Below are positions 7,781 to 15,907 of a stretch of 64,000 nucleotides of DNA, piece after piece. The notes beneath the pieces are model-generated. The model was given only the letters and a program-made list of their open reading frames with translations, did not search any database and was not told the DNA's origin. Every line of letters starts with the position of its first letter. The stretch's first letter is position 1. The DNA lies in assembly GCA_964450685.1 (NCBI GenBank), contig CAYVDN010000003.1:46116-110115 (forward strand). The letters run 5' to 3'. The translations under genes were made by a program, and so were the position numbers. The DNA is from JBAOHV01 sp964450685 (lineage in GTDB: Bacteria > Actinomycetota > Acidimicrobiia > Acidimicrobiales > Microtrichaceae).

Positions 7781-8255
7781 CTCGGAGCCTCCTGCGCTGC
7801 TGCTCTGCGGCATGCTCCTGTTGCTGGCTGATATGGGCTACCAGCTCGTCCCAGGGCTTGTACGTGGCAGCATACCGTGGCAGCACGTCCGGCGGTACCA
7901 CCAGCATCGAGGGGACGCCTATCGACGAGACCGCCCGTACCGCCGAGGGATCAGCGTCGTAGTACATCGCCATCTTGTGGTTGGCGGCCTGCATCCTCGT
8001 GATCGCTCGAATCTTCCACGCCACCGGGTCCTGCTCAACCTCGTCCTCCATGGTGCTGATGGACACCCACGTCGAGAAGCCCTCCTGGAGCAGCCACCGC
8101 TCGATGGCGGCCCGGGGGGCTCGGGACGTGGTGAAGAAGGCCCACGACGTGTTGGGGTCGTGGGAGCGGTACAGCGAGAGGCCGAGCAGGTTGGCCGAGG
8201 AGGTGGGCGGGATGCCCGCAGCCAGCACTCCGTCGATGCTCAGCCCGATCAGCAT
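7773..8255 (-). CDS. HAD-like hydrolase with altered nucleophile motif
   Basis: A 160-aa protein beginning MLIGLSIDGVLAAG. The HAD motif I is normally DxDG; here the first Asp, the nucleophile, is Ser (LSIDG). A motif II-like Thr/Ser (FFTTSRAP) precedes a helix, and YYDADPSAV may be the motif IV equivalent, so the fold is plausible but catalysis doubtful. Small HAD proteins occur in many actinophages as nucleotidase-like enzymes. It overlaps the next gene by 8 bases. It could instead be a binding protein that kept the fold only. Confidence 0.55.
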   Translation of the reverse strand: MLIGLSIDGVLAAGIPPTSSANLLGLSLYRSHDPNTSWAFFTTSRAPRAAIERWLLQEGFSTWVSISTMEDEVEQDPVAWKIRAITRMQAANHKMAMYYDADPSAVRAVSSIGVPSMLVVPPDVLPRYAATYKPWDELVAHISQQQEHAAEQQRRRLRDG

Positions 8256-8258
8256 GGG

Positions 8259-8345
8259 CTACAGCCTACGGCGGGGACCCCCGACGATCCACACGAGCAG
8301 GGCGACGATGGCGAGCACAACCAGGGCGATGATGAGGATGTCCAT
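8259..8345 (-). CDS. 28-aa single-span membrane peptide
   Basis: A short frame (MDILIIALVVLAIVALLVWI, then GGPRRRL) with one clear transmembrane helix and a positively charged end, so its C-terminus should face the cytoplasm. It stops four bases before the next start and sits in a gap otherwise without genes. No SD is evident. Tiny membrane peptides in phages can be lysis or superinfection factors, but nothing here decides that. Confidence 0.55.
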   Translation of the reverse strand: MDILIIALVVLAIVALLVWIVGGPRRRL

Positions 8346-8385
8346 GCGGAGCCTGTACCCGCTCGCCGCAGTTCCAAGCCCACGA

Positions 8386-10206
8386 TCACGAGATCAGTGC
8401 CTTCAGCCAGGGCTTCCACCGAGAGGTGAACTGCGCCGTGACCTCGGGGTGGGTGGTGAGCCCGATGTCCTCGAAGACGGCGTTGGTGATGCCGTTGGCG
8501 ATGAGGGTGTCCCTCAGCGTGATGCCGTTGTGCTTGGGCACCACGGTGTCCCCGGTGCTGCCGTGGACGAACGCCGGGCGCTGGTTGGCCAGGTTGAGCG
8601 GGATCCACTCGTGCGGGCTGACGCCATCCATGTCCGGGGGGTTGGCGTCCATGGACTGGCCGAGGAAGGCCGTCAGCGCCAGCCGGGCGCCGCCGTAGCC
8701 AGCGAGGTGGGGGAACGTCGGGTCGTTGGCCCAGGTCGTGGGGATGTCGATGGCCGGGCTGAAGGTCAGGGAGCCGATGTAATCGGGGTCCGAGCCCGCA
8801 CCGCCACCGTAGCCGTTGCCGTTGAGTGTCATATCGACACCGTTGCCGTTGTCCGTCAGGTTCCGGCTCATCTGGGCCGACAGCGAGATGTAGCCGCCCG
8901 AGCTGTGACCCATGGCGATGCGCTTGCTGTGGTTCAGGTCGGTGCGGTTGGCCTGGAGGTGCCGGGCCGCCAGCTTGGCGTCCAGGATCGGCTGGGGGAA
9001 GCTCCAGCCGGACCCATCGATAGTGGCCAAGCGCACGCCGGTCGAGACCACGGCTACGCCCATCTGGAGGAGGTGGCGCAGCATGTCGCCGTGGTACTGG
9101 AGCGCACCGAGGTAGTCACCCGACGTGAAGTAGTTCGTGGTGACCCATATCCCGTATGGCCAGCCTCCCGGCGGCGGTGTGCCAGGGGGCCTGAGCACGA
9201 GGTAGCGCTGGGTGTCGTCGTCGGACCCGTAGAGCGTATTGCCCGGGTCAGTGACATACTCGTAGTAGATCTCGTTGGGCCGGAACCGCTGGCCGTACTC
9301 CCAATTGAGGGGGGCCGTGATGTTCTGCTCGGCGGCCCCGTTCCACAGCGTCATGGTGGCGCCGGTCGTCTCGGTCGTGCCGTTCCAGCTGTTCACGGCG
9401 ATCGGTGTCTGGGTCACCTGATAGGCCGGGAAGTTGCCGTCGGCGTTGGAGGTGTCCCACGCCTGCACGTCGGCGAGCTTCCACGGGATCGTGCTGTTGA
9501 AGGACGACACGGCGTCGGAAGGGATGCCGAACCGCAGCCGGTTGCCTGCCACGCTGGCGGGGCTGTAGCTCAGGCCGAGCACGGCCGACTGATTCGTCCA
9601 GACCTTGGTGGTGTTGTTCCAGGAGTACACCCTCACTGTGATCTTCGGCGCCGTCGGCTTCACCTCGATCTCGAAGCGGTACCACGTGTTCTCGTAGAGG
9701 CGGCCGAAGTCCACGTTGCTGCGAGCCCGCTCGGTGTTGGCGCCTTCCACGAGGATGATGCGGTGAGCCACGGTGTCGGACTCGAAGATACTGATGGGCT
9801 TGCCGGTGAGGGCGATGCCCCAGCGGATCGTGGTGCCCTCCATGACGGTGAAGAACCGCCGGATGTCGGGCAGCTGCATCACGCCGCCGATCTGGTACAT
9901 GAACGAGATGGAGTACGTGCTCATCGGCGCATGGTCGGTGAAGCCGTCGGCGTTCATGCGGAAGGCGAGGCTGTTCTCGTTGCCGACGATCGGCTGGCCC
10001 TCGAAGTTGCACACCGTGGCCGAGCCGTCGGCGGTGAGCACGATGCCGCCCAACAGCAGCGGGCCGGTGGTACCGGCGGTGACGGGCTCGGGGATGGTCC
10101 GGACGCTGTAGGGCCAGCCGATGTCGTTGTGGGCCTGCTGACCAGGCGCCACGTTGACGGGGATGCCGGACTGGCCGATGCCCCGGACCTCCAGGAGCTT
10201 CGCCAT
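8386..10206 (-). CDS. Tail-associated protein with C-terminal alpha/beta-hydrolase (esterase) domain
   Basis: A 606-aa protein starting MAKLLEVRGIGQSG, coupled to the upstream fiber gene by TGATG; longer readings upstream are out of context. The N-terminal 280 residues are beta-rich, resembling a LamG/concanavalin-like domain. The C-terminal part is an alpha/beta-hydrolase: nucleophile elbow GHSSGG (Ser about 435), probable acid in STGDTVVP (about 553) and His in TTHPE (about 586). Such tail enzymes typically remove acyl groups from host surface polysaccharides. Placement among fiber genes supports receptor processing. Substrate cannot be read from sequence. Confidence 0.75.
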   Translation of the reverse strand: MAKLLEVRGIGQSGIPVNVAPGQQAHNDIGWPYSVRTIPEPVTAGTTGPLLLGGIVLTADGSATVCNFEGQPIVGNENSLAFRMNADGFTDHAPMSTYSISFMYQIGGVMQLPDIRRFFTVMEGTTIRWGIALTGKPISIFESDTVAHRIILVEGANTERARSNVDFGRLYENTWYRFEIEVKPTAPKITVRVYSWNNTTKVWTNQSAVLGLSYSPASVAGNRLRFGIPSDAVSSFNSTIPWKLADVQAWDTSNADGNFPAYQVTQTPIAVNSWNGTTETTGATMTLWNGAAEQNITAPLNWEYGQRFRPNEIYYEYVTDPGNTLYGSDDDTQRYLVLRPPGTPPPGGWPYGIWVTTNYFTSGDYLGALQYHGDMLRHLLQMGVAVVSTGVRLATIDGSGWSFPQPILDAKLAARHLQANRTDLNHSKRIAMGHSSGGYISLSAQMSRNLTDNGNGVDMTLNGNGYGGGAGSDPDYIGSLTFSPAIDIPTTWANDPTFPHLAGYGGARLALTAFLGQSMDANPPDMDGVSPHEWIPLNLANQRPAFVHGSTGDTVVPKHNGITLRDTLIANGITNAVFEDIGLTTHPEVTAQFTSRWKPWLKALIS

Positions 10207-10751
10207 CAGGGCACCCGGACGACGATCGTTCCCGCAGGGGTACCGGCCGGGACCGGCGTGGCGAAGCCGGACAGGCGGATGAGGCCCACGCCGTCGGCGC
10301 CCTTCAGCACCACGCCAGCGGGCCACGAGCCCGCCGTCTTCGGGCCGTACATCGTGAACGTGGCCGGGTCGTAGGCGTAGTCGCCGTTGGAGCCCGAACC
10401 CGAGCTGGGGGCGCCCGAGGTGGTGAGGATGGTGTTCCCGGCGGCTCCAAGCCCGGCGACGGTGGTCTCCAGGGTCTTCAGGCGGGCCGCCAGCTGGTTG
10501 ATGGCCCCGGCGATGGTAGACGGAGCGGGGCTCCAGTTGCCGGGGACGGCCGGGGTGAACGAGGCAGTGGCCAAGCCCGCCAGGAAGGCCGTGAGGGTGG
10601 CCTGGCCCTGCGTCGGGTCGGACCCGAGCATGCTGATGATCGTGTTGATCGCCGTGGACGTGGCGTTGTGCAGGTTGGGGTGCGCCGGATCCGAAAGGGT
10701 CTCCGACGTGACATCGGTGCGCAGCGCTGCCGGTGGGGTCCAGGGGGGCAT
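10206..10751 (-). CDS. Tail fiber/minor tail protein
   Basis: A 181-aa protein with AAGGAG six bases before ATG 10751. It begins MPPWTPPAALRTDVTSETLS, contains a helical segment (TIAGAINQLAARLKTLETTV), then the widespread fiber motif YGPKTAGSW and ends in a beta-rich tail. The same motif, nearly identical in DNA, occurs in the collagen-like fiber at 15908-17371. It is translationally coupled to the esterase-bearing protein, so the two probably form one tail-tip assembly. Confidence 0.7.
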   Translation of the reverse strand: MPPWTPPAALRTDVTSETLSDPAHPNLHNATSTAINTIISMLGSDPTQGQATLTAFLAGLATASFTPAVPGNWSPAPSTIAGAINQLAARLKTLETTVAGLGAAGNTILTTSGAPSSGSGSNGDYAYDPATFTMYGPKTAGSWPAGVVLKGADGVGLIRLSGFATPVPAGTPAGTIVVRVP

Positions 10752-10763
10752 GTGTGTCTCCTT

Positions 10764-11450
10764 CTAGCGGCGCTTGCGGCGCTTGCGCCGGTTGCCGCCG
10801 ACACCGAGGGCGGCAGCTGCACGGGGGCCGATGCTGACGGCGGTGTCCACGGTCTTCTTGCGGCGCCGGACCGGGTTGCCGTATGCACCGACCTTCCAGC
10901 GCAGCTCCTGGGCGATGTAGGTCTGGGCGTAGGGGCAGAACAGGCAGAGGTGGACCTGCTGCTCCTTGGGGAGCTTGCTGGTGCCGATGCGCTTGCTGTC
11001 GTCACGGAAGTCCCGGCACCCCTTCTTGAGGTCCGGGTTGCCATGGGCGTTGTAGCACTTGAGAGCGTCCTCCTTGAGGCCGTTGGTCTCCTCCACCACC
11101 ATGTTCTGCTGCTTCTGGAGGCCCTCCTTGACGACCTGCATCACGTCCATCTTCACGAACGTAGCCATGTCGGTCGTCCACACGTGGATCGACTCGATCA
11201 CGTCCTTCGGGTCACGGCCGTGTTGGTGCCGCCCCACGAACTCCTCCATCACCGGGTCGGTCTCCGGCACCTTCATCACGGCGCCCGTCTCGGGGTTCGT
11301 GAAGGTGTACGTGCCCCGGGCGCCGTCGCCGTGGTCCCACTCGACGGTGGCGTCGATGTAGTCCACGTCGGGCGGGCCGATCATCTTCTCGACCTGCATG
11401 CAGTGAGCACACAAGACGATGCGGGGGTCGGAGACCTTGACTTCGGACAT
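10764..11450 (-). CDS. Hypothetical protein with CxxC pairs and basic tail (228 aa)
   Basis: Starts at ATG 11450, four bases after GGAGTATCAC. CAHC (near residue 14) and CLFCPY (about 169), with Cys at about 132 and 144, suggest metal binding. The centre is helical; the C-terminus is strongly basic (GGNRRKRRKRR), suggesting nucleic-acid contact. No family recognised. Its setting among accessory virion genes suggests a packaged or assembly protein, which is inference only. Confidence 0.8.
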   Translation of the reverse strand: MSEVKVSDPRIVLCAHCMQVEKMIGPPDVDYIDATVEWDHGDGARGTYTFTNPETGAVMKVPETDPVMEEFVGRHQHGRDPKDVIESIHVWTTDMATFVKMDVMQVVKEGLQKQQNMVVEETNGLKEDALKCYNAHGNPDLKKGCRDFRDDSKRIGTSKLPKEQQVHLCLFCPYAQTYIAQELRWKVGAYGNPVRRRKKTVDTAVSIGPRAAAALGVGGNRRKRRKRR

Positions 11451-11454
11451 GGCA

Positions 11455-11464
11455 GTGATACTCC
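11455..11464 (-). promoter_or_regulatory. Start-associated GGAGTATCAC
   Basis: The string lies four bases before ATG 11450. Identical strings lie three bases before the thyX start (21126) and the Acb2-domain gene start (35452). GGAG can act as SD, but conservation of TATCAC goes beyond ribosome binding. Confidence 0.5.
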
Positions 11465-11495
11465 CTATGAGGTGGTGTTCTGAGGTGGTCGGCCG

Positions 11496-11690
11496 TCAGC
11501 CGATGTGGGTGAGGTCGGGGCGGTGGCGGCCGACCTGCTCCATGTAGGAGGGCGGGTCGCCCTGGAGCTTGTCGTCGTGGGCGAGGCTCTCGACCACGCC
11601 ACCACGCATGCCGCCGCCCGGCTTCATGAAGGTGCCGTCGGTGGCGCCCTCGATCAGCTCGGTCTTCAGGTCACGGTTCCGGATCTGCAT
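11496..11690 (-). CDS. Small hypothetical protein (64 aa)
   Basis: ATG at 11690 gives MQIRNRDLKTELIEGATD; a GTG at 11699 would add three residues. The product is short, hydrophilic and Gly/Asp-rich, with no membrane segment or Cys. It heads a group of small unknown proteins (11.5-14.4 kb) in the accessory virion block. No SD stands out; AGGGTGTACC precedes the ATG. No function can be assigned. Confidence 0.6.
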   Translation of the reverse strand: MQIRNRDLKTELIEGATDGTFMKPGGGMRGGVVESLAHDDKLQGDPPSYMEQVGRHRPDLTHIG

Positions 11691-11760
11691 GGGGTACACC
11701 CTAGCCTCTCTGATGGTCGTACTACAGGCCCCGCTCAGGAAGCCTTGGCGGGGGGAAATC

Positions 11761-12225
11761 TCAGACGGGGCCGAGCGTGTTGCGGGCGGACCCGCTCATG
11801 TCGGCCTGCTGCCGGTGCGCCGGGCGGCCCTGGCCACGACCGGCGTTGGTCAGGATCGACCGAGCGAACTCGGGGGCGGGCCGGAGACGGCCGGTGATGC
11901 GGGCCTCCTCGTAGCGCTGGGCGCCACGGGGCTCGGTCTGCGTGGGCATCGTGAAGGCGTCGGCCACGGTGGCCGGAGGAGTGTGTACCACCTCGGGCGG
12001 GAAGTCCCAGATCGGGTACTGCGGGCGGATGGCCTCGATCTCGTCACGAGGCACCAGAGCCAACGTCAGAGCGTCCTTCGACACGCTGGCGTTGGGCGGC
12101 TGGAACGGCCGGTCTGGGTGGCGCAGGACCTCAGGCTGGTACTGCACGGCAGCGCCCGCCGTGCTGGCGGCCAGCTCGGTGAGCATCTTCTCGCCGACGG
12201 CGGCTCGGTCTACTCGGATGGCCAT
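11761..12225 (-). CDS. Hypothetical protein (154 aa)
   Basis: ATG at 12225 overlaps the last base of the upstream ParB-like gene's stop (TGATG), indicating coupled translation. The protein begins MAIRVDRAAVGEKMLTELA and includes a WDFPPEVVHTPP stretch; the rest is Pro/Arg-rich and probably partly disordered. No known domain. Its tight coupling suggests it works with the ParB-like neighbour. Confidence 0.75.
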   Translation of the reverse strand: MAIRVDRAAVGEKMLTELAASTAGAAVQYQPEVLRHPDRPFQPPNASVSKDALTLALVPRDEIEAIRPQYPIWDFPPEVVHTPPATVADAFTMPTQTEPRGAQRYEEARITGRLRPAPEFARSILTNAGRGQGRPAHRQQADMSGSARNTLGPV

Positions 12226-12749
12226 CAGCGCTGCCTCGGGATGTCGGCCTGGTGGGTGGCCATCGGCTGGAACATCTGGTTGTCGAGCAGCGCCCGAGTC
12301 GTGCGGTGGTTGCCGTCGTACAGGGTCACCTCACCGAGAGGGTTGACCGAGCCCGTGGCCACCTCCCCGATCCCGGCGGTGTGGGGGGCTCGGGCGAGCT
12401 GATCAAGGCGGTTACGGGACACCGCCTCCTGGTGCGACCACACGATGGGGCCGTTGGCGTTCTGGATGGGCACCTCACGCAGCGTGGGCTCCTGCTCCCA
12501 GTCACCCTTGTGCTGGCGCTCGGGGTTGTAGCCGCCCCGGGTGATGTGGCGGATACCAGCGCCAGCGGCGTCGTGGCTGATCCACTGCCCGCCGTGGCTG
12601 TCGAAGTACCCGGTGCGCTCGTCATAGGCGCCCTTGATGCTGGGATCATCGCCGTGGGGCTCGACGGGGGCCGTGGTGGGGCGGGACTTCTCGCCCGTGA
12701 CCCGAGACTGTGCCTCAGGCATGCCGGGGAACTGGAGCTGGCTGAGCAT
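12225..12749 (-). CDS. ParB/sulfiredoxin-like domain protein (DGNHR), family member 1
   Basis: A 174-aa protein starting MLSQLQFPGMP. Near the C-terminus it has YDGNHRTTRALL (about 144), the D-G-x-H-R signature of the ParB/Srx fold, which in relatives binds nucleotides or acts as a nuclease. The start-proximal L-x-Q-x-QFP motif resembles the members at 47821, 60457 and 60885. Unlike plasmid ParB there is no HTH domain. It sits among small accessory virion genes, so a role in chromosome partition is unlikely. Biochemical role unknown. Confidence 0.65.
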   Translation of the reverse strand: MLSQLQFPGMPEAQSRVTGEKSRPTTAPVEPHGDDPSIKGAYDERTGYFDSHGGQWISHDAAGAGIRHITRGGYNPERQHKGDWEQEPTLREVPIQNANGPIVWSHQEAVSRNRLDQLARAPHTAGIGEVATGSVNPLGEVTLYDGNHRTTRALLDNQMFQPMATHQADIPRQR

Positions 12750-13102
12750 TAGTAGCCCCCGTCCCTCAGGCGGTTCTCTCGATTGCCGACGTGGGAGAGC
12801 TGGGTGTCGGCGAAGTTGCGGGCCTCGGTGCGTGACCGGAACCCGGACCGGAACTCGAACTTACCTGTGCGGGGGTGCTTGCCCTCAACTCGGAGCACCG
12901 CCTCGGCGCCGGAACCGTGAGGGGCTGGCTCCAGTGACACCTTCGTGGCGTGCTTGCCGTTGAGCTTGAGCCAATTGAGGTCGGGGACGTTGCCCGTCTT
13001 GCCCATGACGGTGAGCGTGGGCTGGAGCAGGTTCGGACCCTCGTACTTGGGGGTAGGCCGAGGCCCGACGACCCGCCCGGGGTGCATCGAGCGGTCGTCC
13101 AT
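12749..13102 (-). CDS. Hypothetical protein (117 aa)
   Basis: ATG 13102 (MDDRSMHPGRV) follows the preceding stop by one base; the open frame continues upstream but only as shadow of the next gene. The stop overlaps the next start. The product has a beta-rich central part (KYEGPNLLQPTL, ATKVSLEPA) and a basic C-terminus (FRSRTEARNFADTQ). No SD seen, so translation probably depends on coupling. No family recognised. Confidence 0.65.
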   Translation of the reverse strand: MDDRSMHPGRVVGPRPTPKYEGPNLLQPTLTVMGKTGNVPDLNWLKLNGKHATKVSLEPAPHGSGAEAVLRVEGKHPRTGKFEFRSGFRSRTEARNFADTQLSHVGNRENRLRDGGY

Positions 13103-13103
13103 G

Positions 13104-13427
13104 TCAGCGCCCGAACAACCCTCGACCCGGCATCCCCGGCTTGGCCTCCCCGCTGGACACGGTGCCCGCATCCTCGGAGAAGGTGCGGATCCGGTCAGCG
13201 ACCTTGCCCGGAGTCCAAGAGCCCGGGGGGCGGGCGACGAGCGCCGCACGGCTCACGATGGTGGCCGCACCCTGGTGGGCGTCGCCGGAGCCCGCACGGT
13301 CGCCGAGCGCCTGCACGAACGAGCTGGCGTTGGTCGGCTGCTCGCCGGACGCCTGGCCCTCGGGGGTGAAGCCCCGGGTCTCGGTGATGGTCTGGCGGCC
13401 GAGCCAGGTGGCTGCGGTGTCACTCAT
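13104..13427 (-). CDS. Hypothetical protein, MSDT start (107 aa)
   Basis: GAGGAG six bases before ATG 13427 fixes the start, giving MSDTAATWLGRQTITETRG. The MSDT beginning is shared with six other proteins in the window. The sequence is Ala/Gly/Ser-rich with a helical stretch near the middle and a GMPGRGLFGR end. No recognised domain. It is followed one base later by the next gene of this small-protein cluster. Confidence 0.7.
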   Translation of the reverse strand: MSDTAATWLGRQTITETRGFTPEGQASGEQPTNASSFVQALGDRAGSGDAHQGAATIVSRAALVARPPGSWTPGKVADRIRTFSEDAGTVSSGEAKPGMPGRGLFGR

Positions 13428-13466
13428 GCTGCTCTCCTCGCATCCGCACATGGCGGAAGCGTACCC

Positions 13467-13478
13467 CATATCGGTATC
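13467..13478. promoter_or_regulatory. CATA-TCGG-TATC operator-like site
   Basis: A 12-bp near-palindrome in the gap between the small genes starting at 13427 and ending at 13491. It belongs to the dispersed (G/C)ATA-N4/5-TAT(C/G) family. Confidence 0.45.
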
Positions 13479-13490
13479 AGGCACCAGCAC

Positions 13491-13988
13491 TCACTGCACT
13501 ACAGCGACACCTGACGGCTGCACCGGGGTTCCAATTCCGGGGCCGCCCGTGCTCCACCGAGGGGCGAGGTTCCTGAGCGCCGAGCGATCGACCTGCGAGT
13601 GGCTGGCCTGGTGCGCCGGGTCCACCGGCAGGTAGCCCGCCGGGACGTAGCGCTGGCCAGTCTCGGCCTGGTTCACGAGCGCTGACATCGGCCCGAACTC
13701 GACGGGCCACGAGTAGTCCTGCGGCGCCAGGCGCTCGCCCTTGTGGACGCCACGCTGGTCACGAGGACCGGAGCCCACCTCGGTGAAGAGACGCTCCCGG
13801 CGGCTGTTCACGTCGCCGATGTAGCCGTCGGGGTACTGAGCGTCGGGGGTTCGGGCGCCCATGGCGGCCCGAGCCAGGTCGAGCGGGTCACGTGCCCATG
13901 CGGTGCCGACCGAGCCCGGCATGACCGGCGCCACGTCCATCGGCGACGTGCCGTTGGGATACTGCGGGGTCTGCCAGTTCTGGGCCAC
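13491..13988 (-). CDS. Hypothetical protein (165 aa), apparently leaderless start
   Basis: The start is GTG 13988 (MAQNWQTPQYPNGTSP). There is no SD. Instead TATCCT sits exactly six bases before GTG, preceded by GGGGG, the same layout as the small gene at 459. Product is Pro/Tyr/Gln-rich with a segment DPLDLARAAMGART and a VPAGYLPVDPAHQ motif; no known domain. It belongs to the small accessory virion cluster. Confidence 0.7.
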   Translation of the reverse strand: MAQNWQTPQYPNGTSPMDVAPVMPGSVGTAWARDPLDLARAAMGARTPDAQYPDGYIGDVNSRRERLFTEVGSGPRDQRGVHKGERLAPQDYSWPVEFGPMSALVNQAETGQRYVPAGYLPVDPAHQASHSQVDRSALRNLAPRWSTGGPGIGTPVQPSGVAVVQ

Positions 13989-13994
13989 GAAGGA

Positions 13995-14009
13995 AGGATA
14001 CCCCCTATC
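13995..14009 (-). promoter_or_regulatory. GATA-CCCCC-TATC site overlapping a leaderless -10
   Basis: Palindrome GATACCCCCTATC at 13997-14009. Read on the minus strand its TATC begins TATCCT (14000-13995), six bases before GTG 13988. Promoter and operator would therefore be one element. No convincing -35 was identified. Confidence 0.5.
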
Positions 14010-14406
14010 AGCCGTCCAAGCCAGCGTCGGCGGCGCCCGTGTTCCCGGCAGGGGCCTGCTGCTCGGTCCGCACAGCGTCCTTGCCCTCCAGCTGCGGGAT
14101 CTGGGCGGCGAGGCCGATGCTCTCCACGAACGACCGGAGGAACTGGTAGTTCGTGGTGACGGTCAGATCCTCGCTCTTGGCGGCGTTGGCCAGCATCTCC
14201 TCGACCACCCTGGTGAGGGCGTGGAGCTTCTGGTCTCGCTGCTGGAGCGCCTCGGTGAGGGAGGCGATCTGCTCGGCAGCACGAGCCTGGGTCTGCTGCT
14301 GGGCAACCTGCCAGCTGGCGGCGTCGATGGACGCCTCGGCGAGACGATTCCCGAGGGCGCTGAGCAGTTCGGTGGGCGGCAGGTCGATGTTGGTGGTGTC
14401 ACTCAT
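14008..14406 (-). CDS. Coiled-coil hypothetical protein, MSDT start (132 aa)
   Basis: Starts at ATG 14406 (MSDTTNIDLPPTELL). Residues 20-75 are a long Gln/Ala-rich helix (QQQTQARAAEQIASLTEA) typical of a coiled coil, then a second helical part; the tail is Ala/Gly-rich. No SD; the start codon lies in a TGTGTGACACA palindrome (14406-14416), so this could be a regulated start. Function unknown. Confidence 0.7.
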   Translation of the reverse strand: MSDTTNIDLPPTELLSALGNRLAEASIDAASWQVAQQQTQARAAEQIASLTEALQQRDQKLHALTRVVEEMLANAAKSEDLTVTTNYQFLRSFVESIGLAAQIPQLEGKDAVRTEQQAPAGNTGAADAGLDG

Positions 14407-14416
14407 GTGTGACACA
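14406..14416. promoter_or_regulatory. TGTGTGACACA palindrome at a start codon
   Basis: A perfect 11-bp palindrome immediately before and touching ATG 14406. Related GTGT-N-ACAC palindromes occur at 35259-35269, 38865-38875 and 46091-46101. A regulator binding here would block initiation. Role inferred. Confidence 0.4.
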
Positions 14417-14419
14417 CTA

Positions 14420-15895
14420 TCACCCCGGCGGCGGGTTGACAACGTACAAGTTCGCCTGGGTGATGAGTCCCGTGAGCAGGTCACCGTGCGGGTTGCCGTT
14501 GCCGGAGATGTCGGTGATGCCGTTGGCCGCCCAGAGATCACGGGAACCACCGGTCCGGGTATCCAGGATCCCGTCGGTCTCCAGGTTGATGCCGGAGCAG
14601 CCGGTTTCCAGGACGATGGCGCCGTAGTCCCGCATGGCGACGGCGAAGATCTTGGCCGTGCGCCTCTTCGCCCCCGTGTACCCCCTGCTGTCGAGCCAGT
14701 CCTCGATCTGCGGGTCGGTGATGTTGATCGCCAGCCGCAGGCCCTCGGGCACGGTCTTGAGGCGGTTCTGCACCGTCGGCGAGTTGTAGGTCTGGGGGTT
14801 GATCTGACCGTTCTCGGTGCTGTTACCGCACCTGTTCGTCGGGTCCTGCGCCCACTCGACTCGGGTGGCCGGGGCCACGTAGAAGCCACAGCCGCCACCC
14901 TGAGCCCGTGTGTCACTGAAGCCCTTGGCAGGCGAGCACGAGGGCTGACCGAACATCGTGCTGGAGATGCTGAACTCCAGGGCGTGGGGGATGACACCCT
15001 GATCGACCTCGATGGCCCGGGTGATGCCGACGAACTTATTGATGCCCGCTCCCCGCTCGACCCGGGTGGTGCCGTCGGTGAAGGTGTAGGCGTCGCCGTT
15101 CGTGCCCGCCGTCGTAGTGTTGCGTGCCACACCGTAGAAGCACTTGTGGTTCGGGTTGTTCTCGTTGAACCCCGCCTGGGCGTTCGGCCCGTCGGGGATG
15201 AAGGGAGGGAGTCCTCGATCGATGCACTGGTTGATGCCGAAGGCCCCGAGCGGCAGATCAGAGCCGTTGTAGCCCCAGTACTCGCCGGTCGTCGGGTCGA
15301 CGGCCATCATCAGCCGGTCGAAGCCCGTGCCCCACTTCCACTGGCTCGACCAGGGGATGAAGGCCCCCCATGTGACGTTCTGGCCGAGGATCGAGGAAGT
15401 GTTCTGGTACTCCGTCTGCTGAAACGCCCGCACCACGTTGGTGGACTCGGCCGTGCGCAGGTCGTGGATCGGAACGGAGTAGTCCTTGAAGGCGACGTTG
15501 AAGGAGCCCGGCGGCCGTGGGTACCCGGCGTAGAGCCAGAATCGATCCTTGAGCGACGCCAGGTAGCCGGTGGCCGGACCGAACTCAGACACCTTGCGAT
15601 TCCAGCTCGCTCCAGGAGCACCGAACCTTTGGGTGAAGGGGTCGGCGCCGGGCACCGTGGTCGTCGTGGTGCTGGCGCCAGTCGTCGTGGTGGCACCCGG
15701 CGCCGTGGTCGTGGTGACCCCCGTCGTCGTGCTGGTGCTCGTGGTGGTCGTCGTGGCCACGGTCGTCGTGGTCGATCCCGGAGGCTTGGCCGTGATCTTG
15801 GCCTGCCCTCCGCTGATGACCACGCCGAGCCCCAAGAGCATGGCCAGGGCGATGGCGATGGCCCCCTTGGGTGCGGGAGTGGGGTTGGCGGGCAT
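14420..15895 (-). CDS. Membrane-anchored, Thr-rich-linker surface protein
   Basis: A 491-aa protein with GAGGAG before ATG 15895. Residues 11-30 form one hydrophobic segment (signal anchor). Residues 41-85 are a Thr-rich linker of the kind found in actinobacterial exported proteins. The remaining 400 residues form a globular domain with several Cys and motifs such as FDRLMMAVDPTTGEYWG and RTAKIFAVAMRDYGAIV, similar in style to actinobacterial secreted surface proteins with carbohydrate-related domains. It may alter the infected cell's surface or serve as a virion adhesin. Possibly host-derived. Enzymatic role not assigned. Confidence 0.7.
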   Translation of the reverse strand: MPANPTPAPKGAIAIALAMLLGLGVVISGGQAKITAKPPGSTTTTVATTTTTSTSTTTGVTTTTAPGATTTTGASTTTTTVPGADPFTQRFGAPGASWNRKVSEFGPATGYLASLKDRFWLYAGYPRPPGSFNVAFKDYSVPIHDLRTAESTNVVRAFQQTEYQNTSSILGQNVTWGAFIPWSSQWKWGTGFDRLMMAVDPTTGEYWGYNGSDLPLGAFGINQCIDRGLPPFIPDGPNAQAGFNENNPNHKCFYGVARNTTTAGTNGDAYTFTDGTTRVERGAGINKFVGITRAIEVDQGVIPHALEFSISSTMFGQPSCSPAKGFSDTRAQGGGCGFYVAPATRVEWAQDPTNRCGNSTENGQINPQTYNSPTVQNRLKTVPEGLRLAINITDPQIEDWLDSRGYTGAKRRTAKIFAVAMRDYGAIVLETGCSGINLETDGILDTRTGGSRDLWAANGITDISGNGNPHGDLLTGLITQANLYVVNPPPG

Positions 15896-15907
15896 GAGTG
15901 TCTCCTC

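Noticed and set aside
12225..12749. Plasmid-type ParB partition protein
   Set aside because: Only the DG-x-H-R fold is present; no HTH domain, no ParA neighbour, no clustered parS-like sites nearby.
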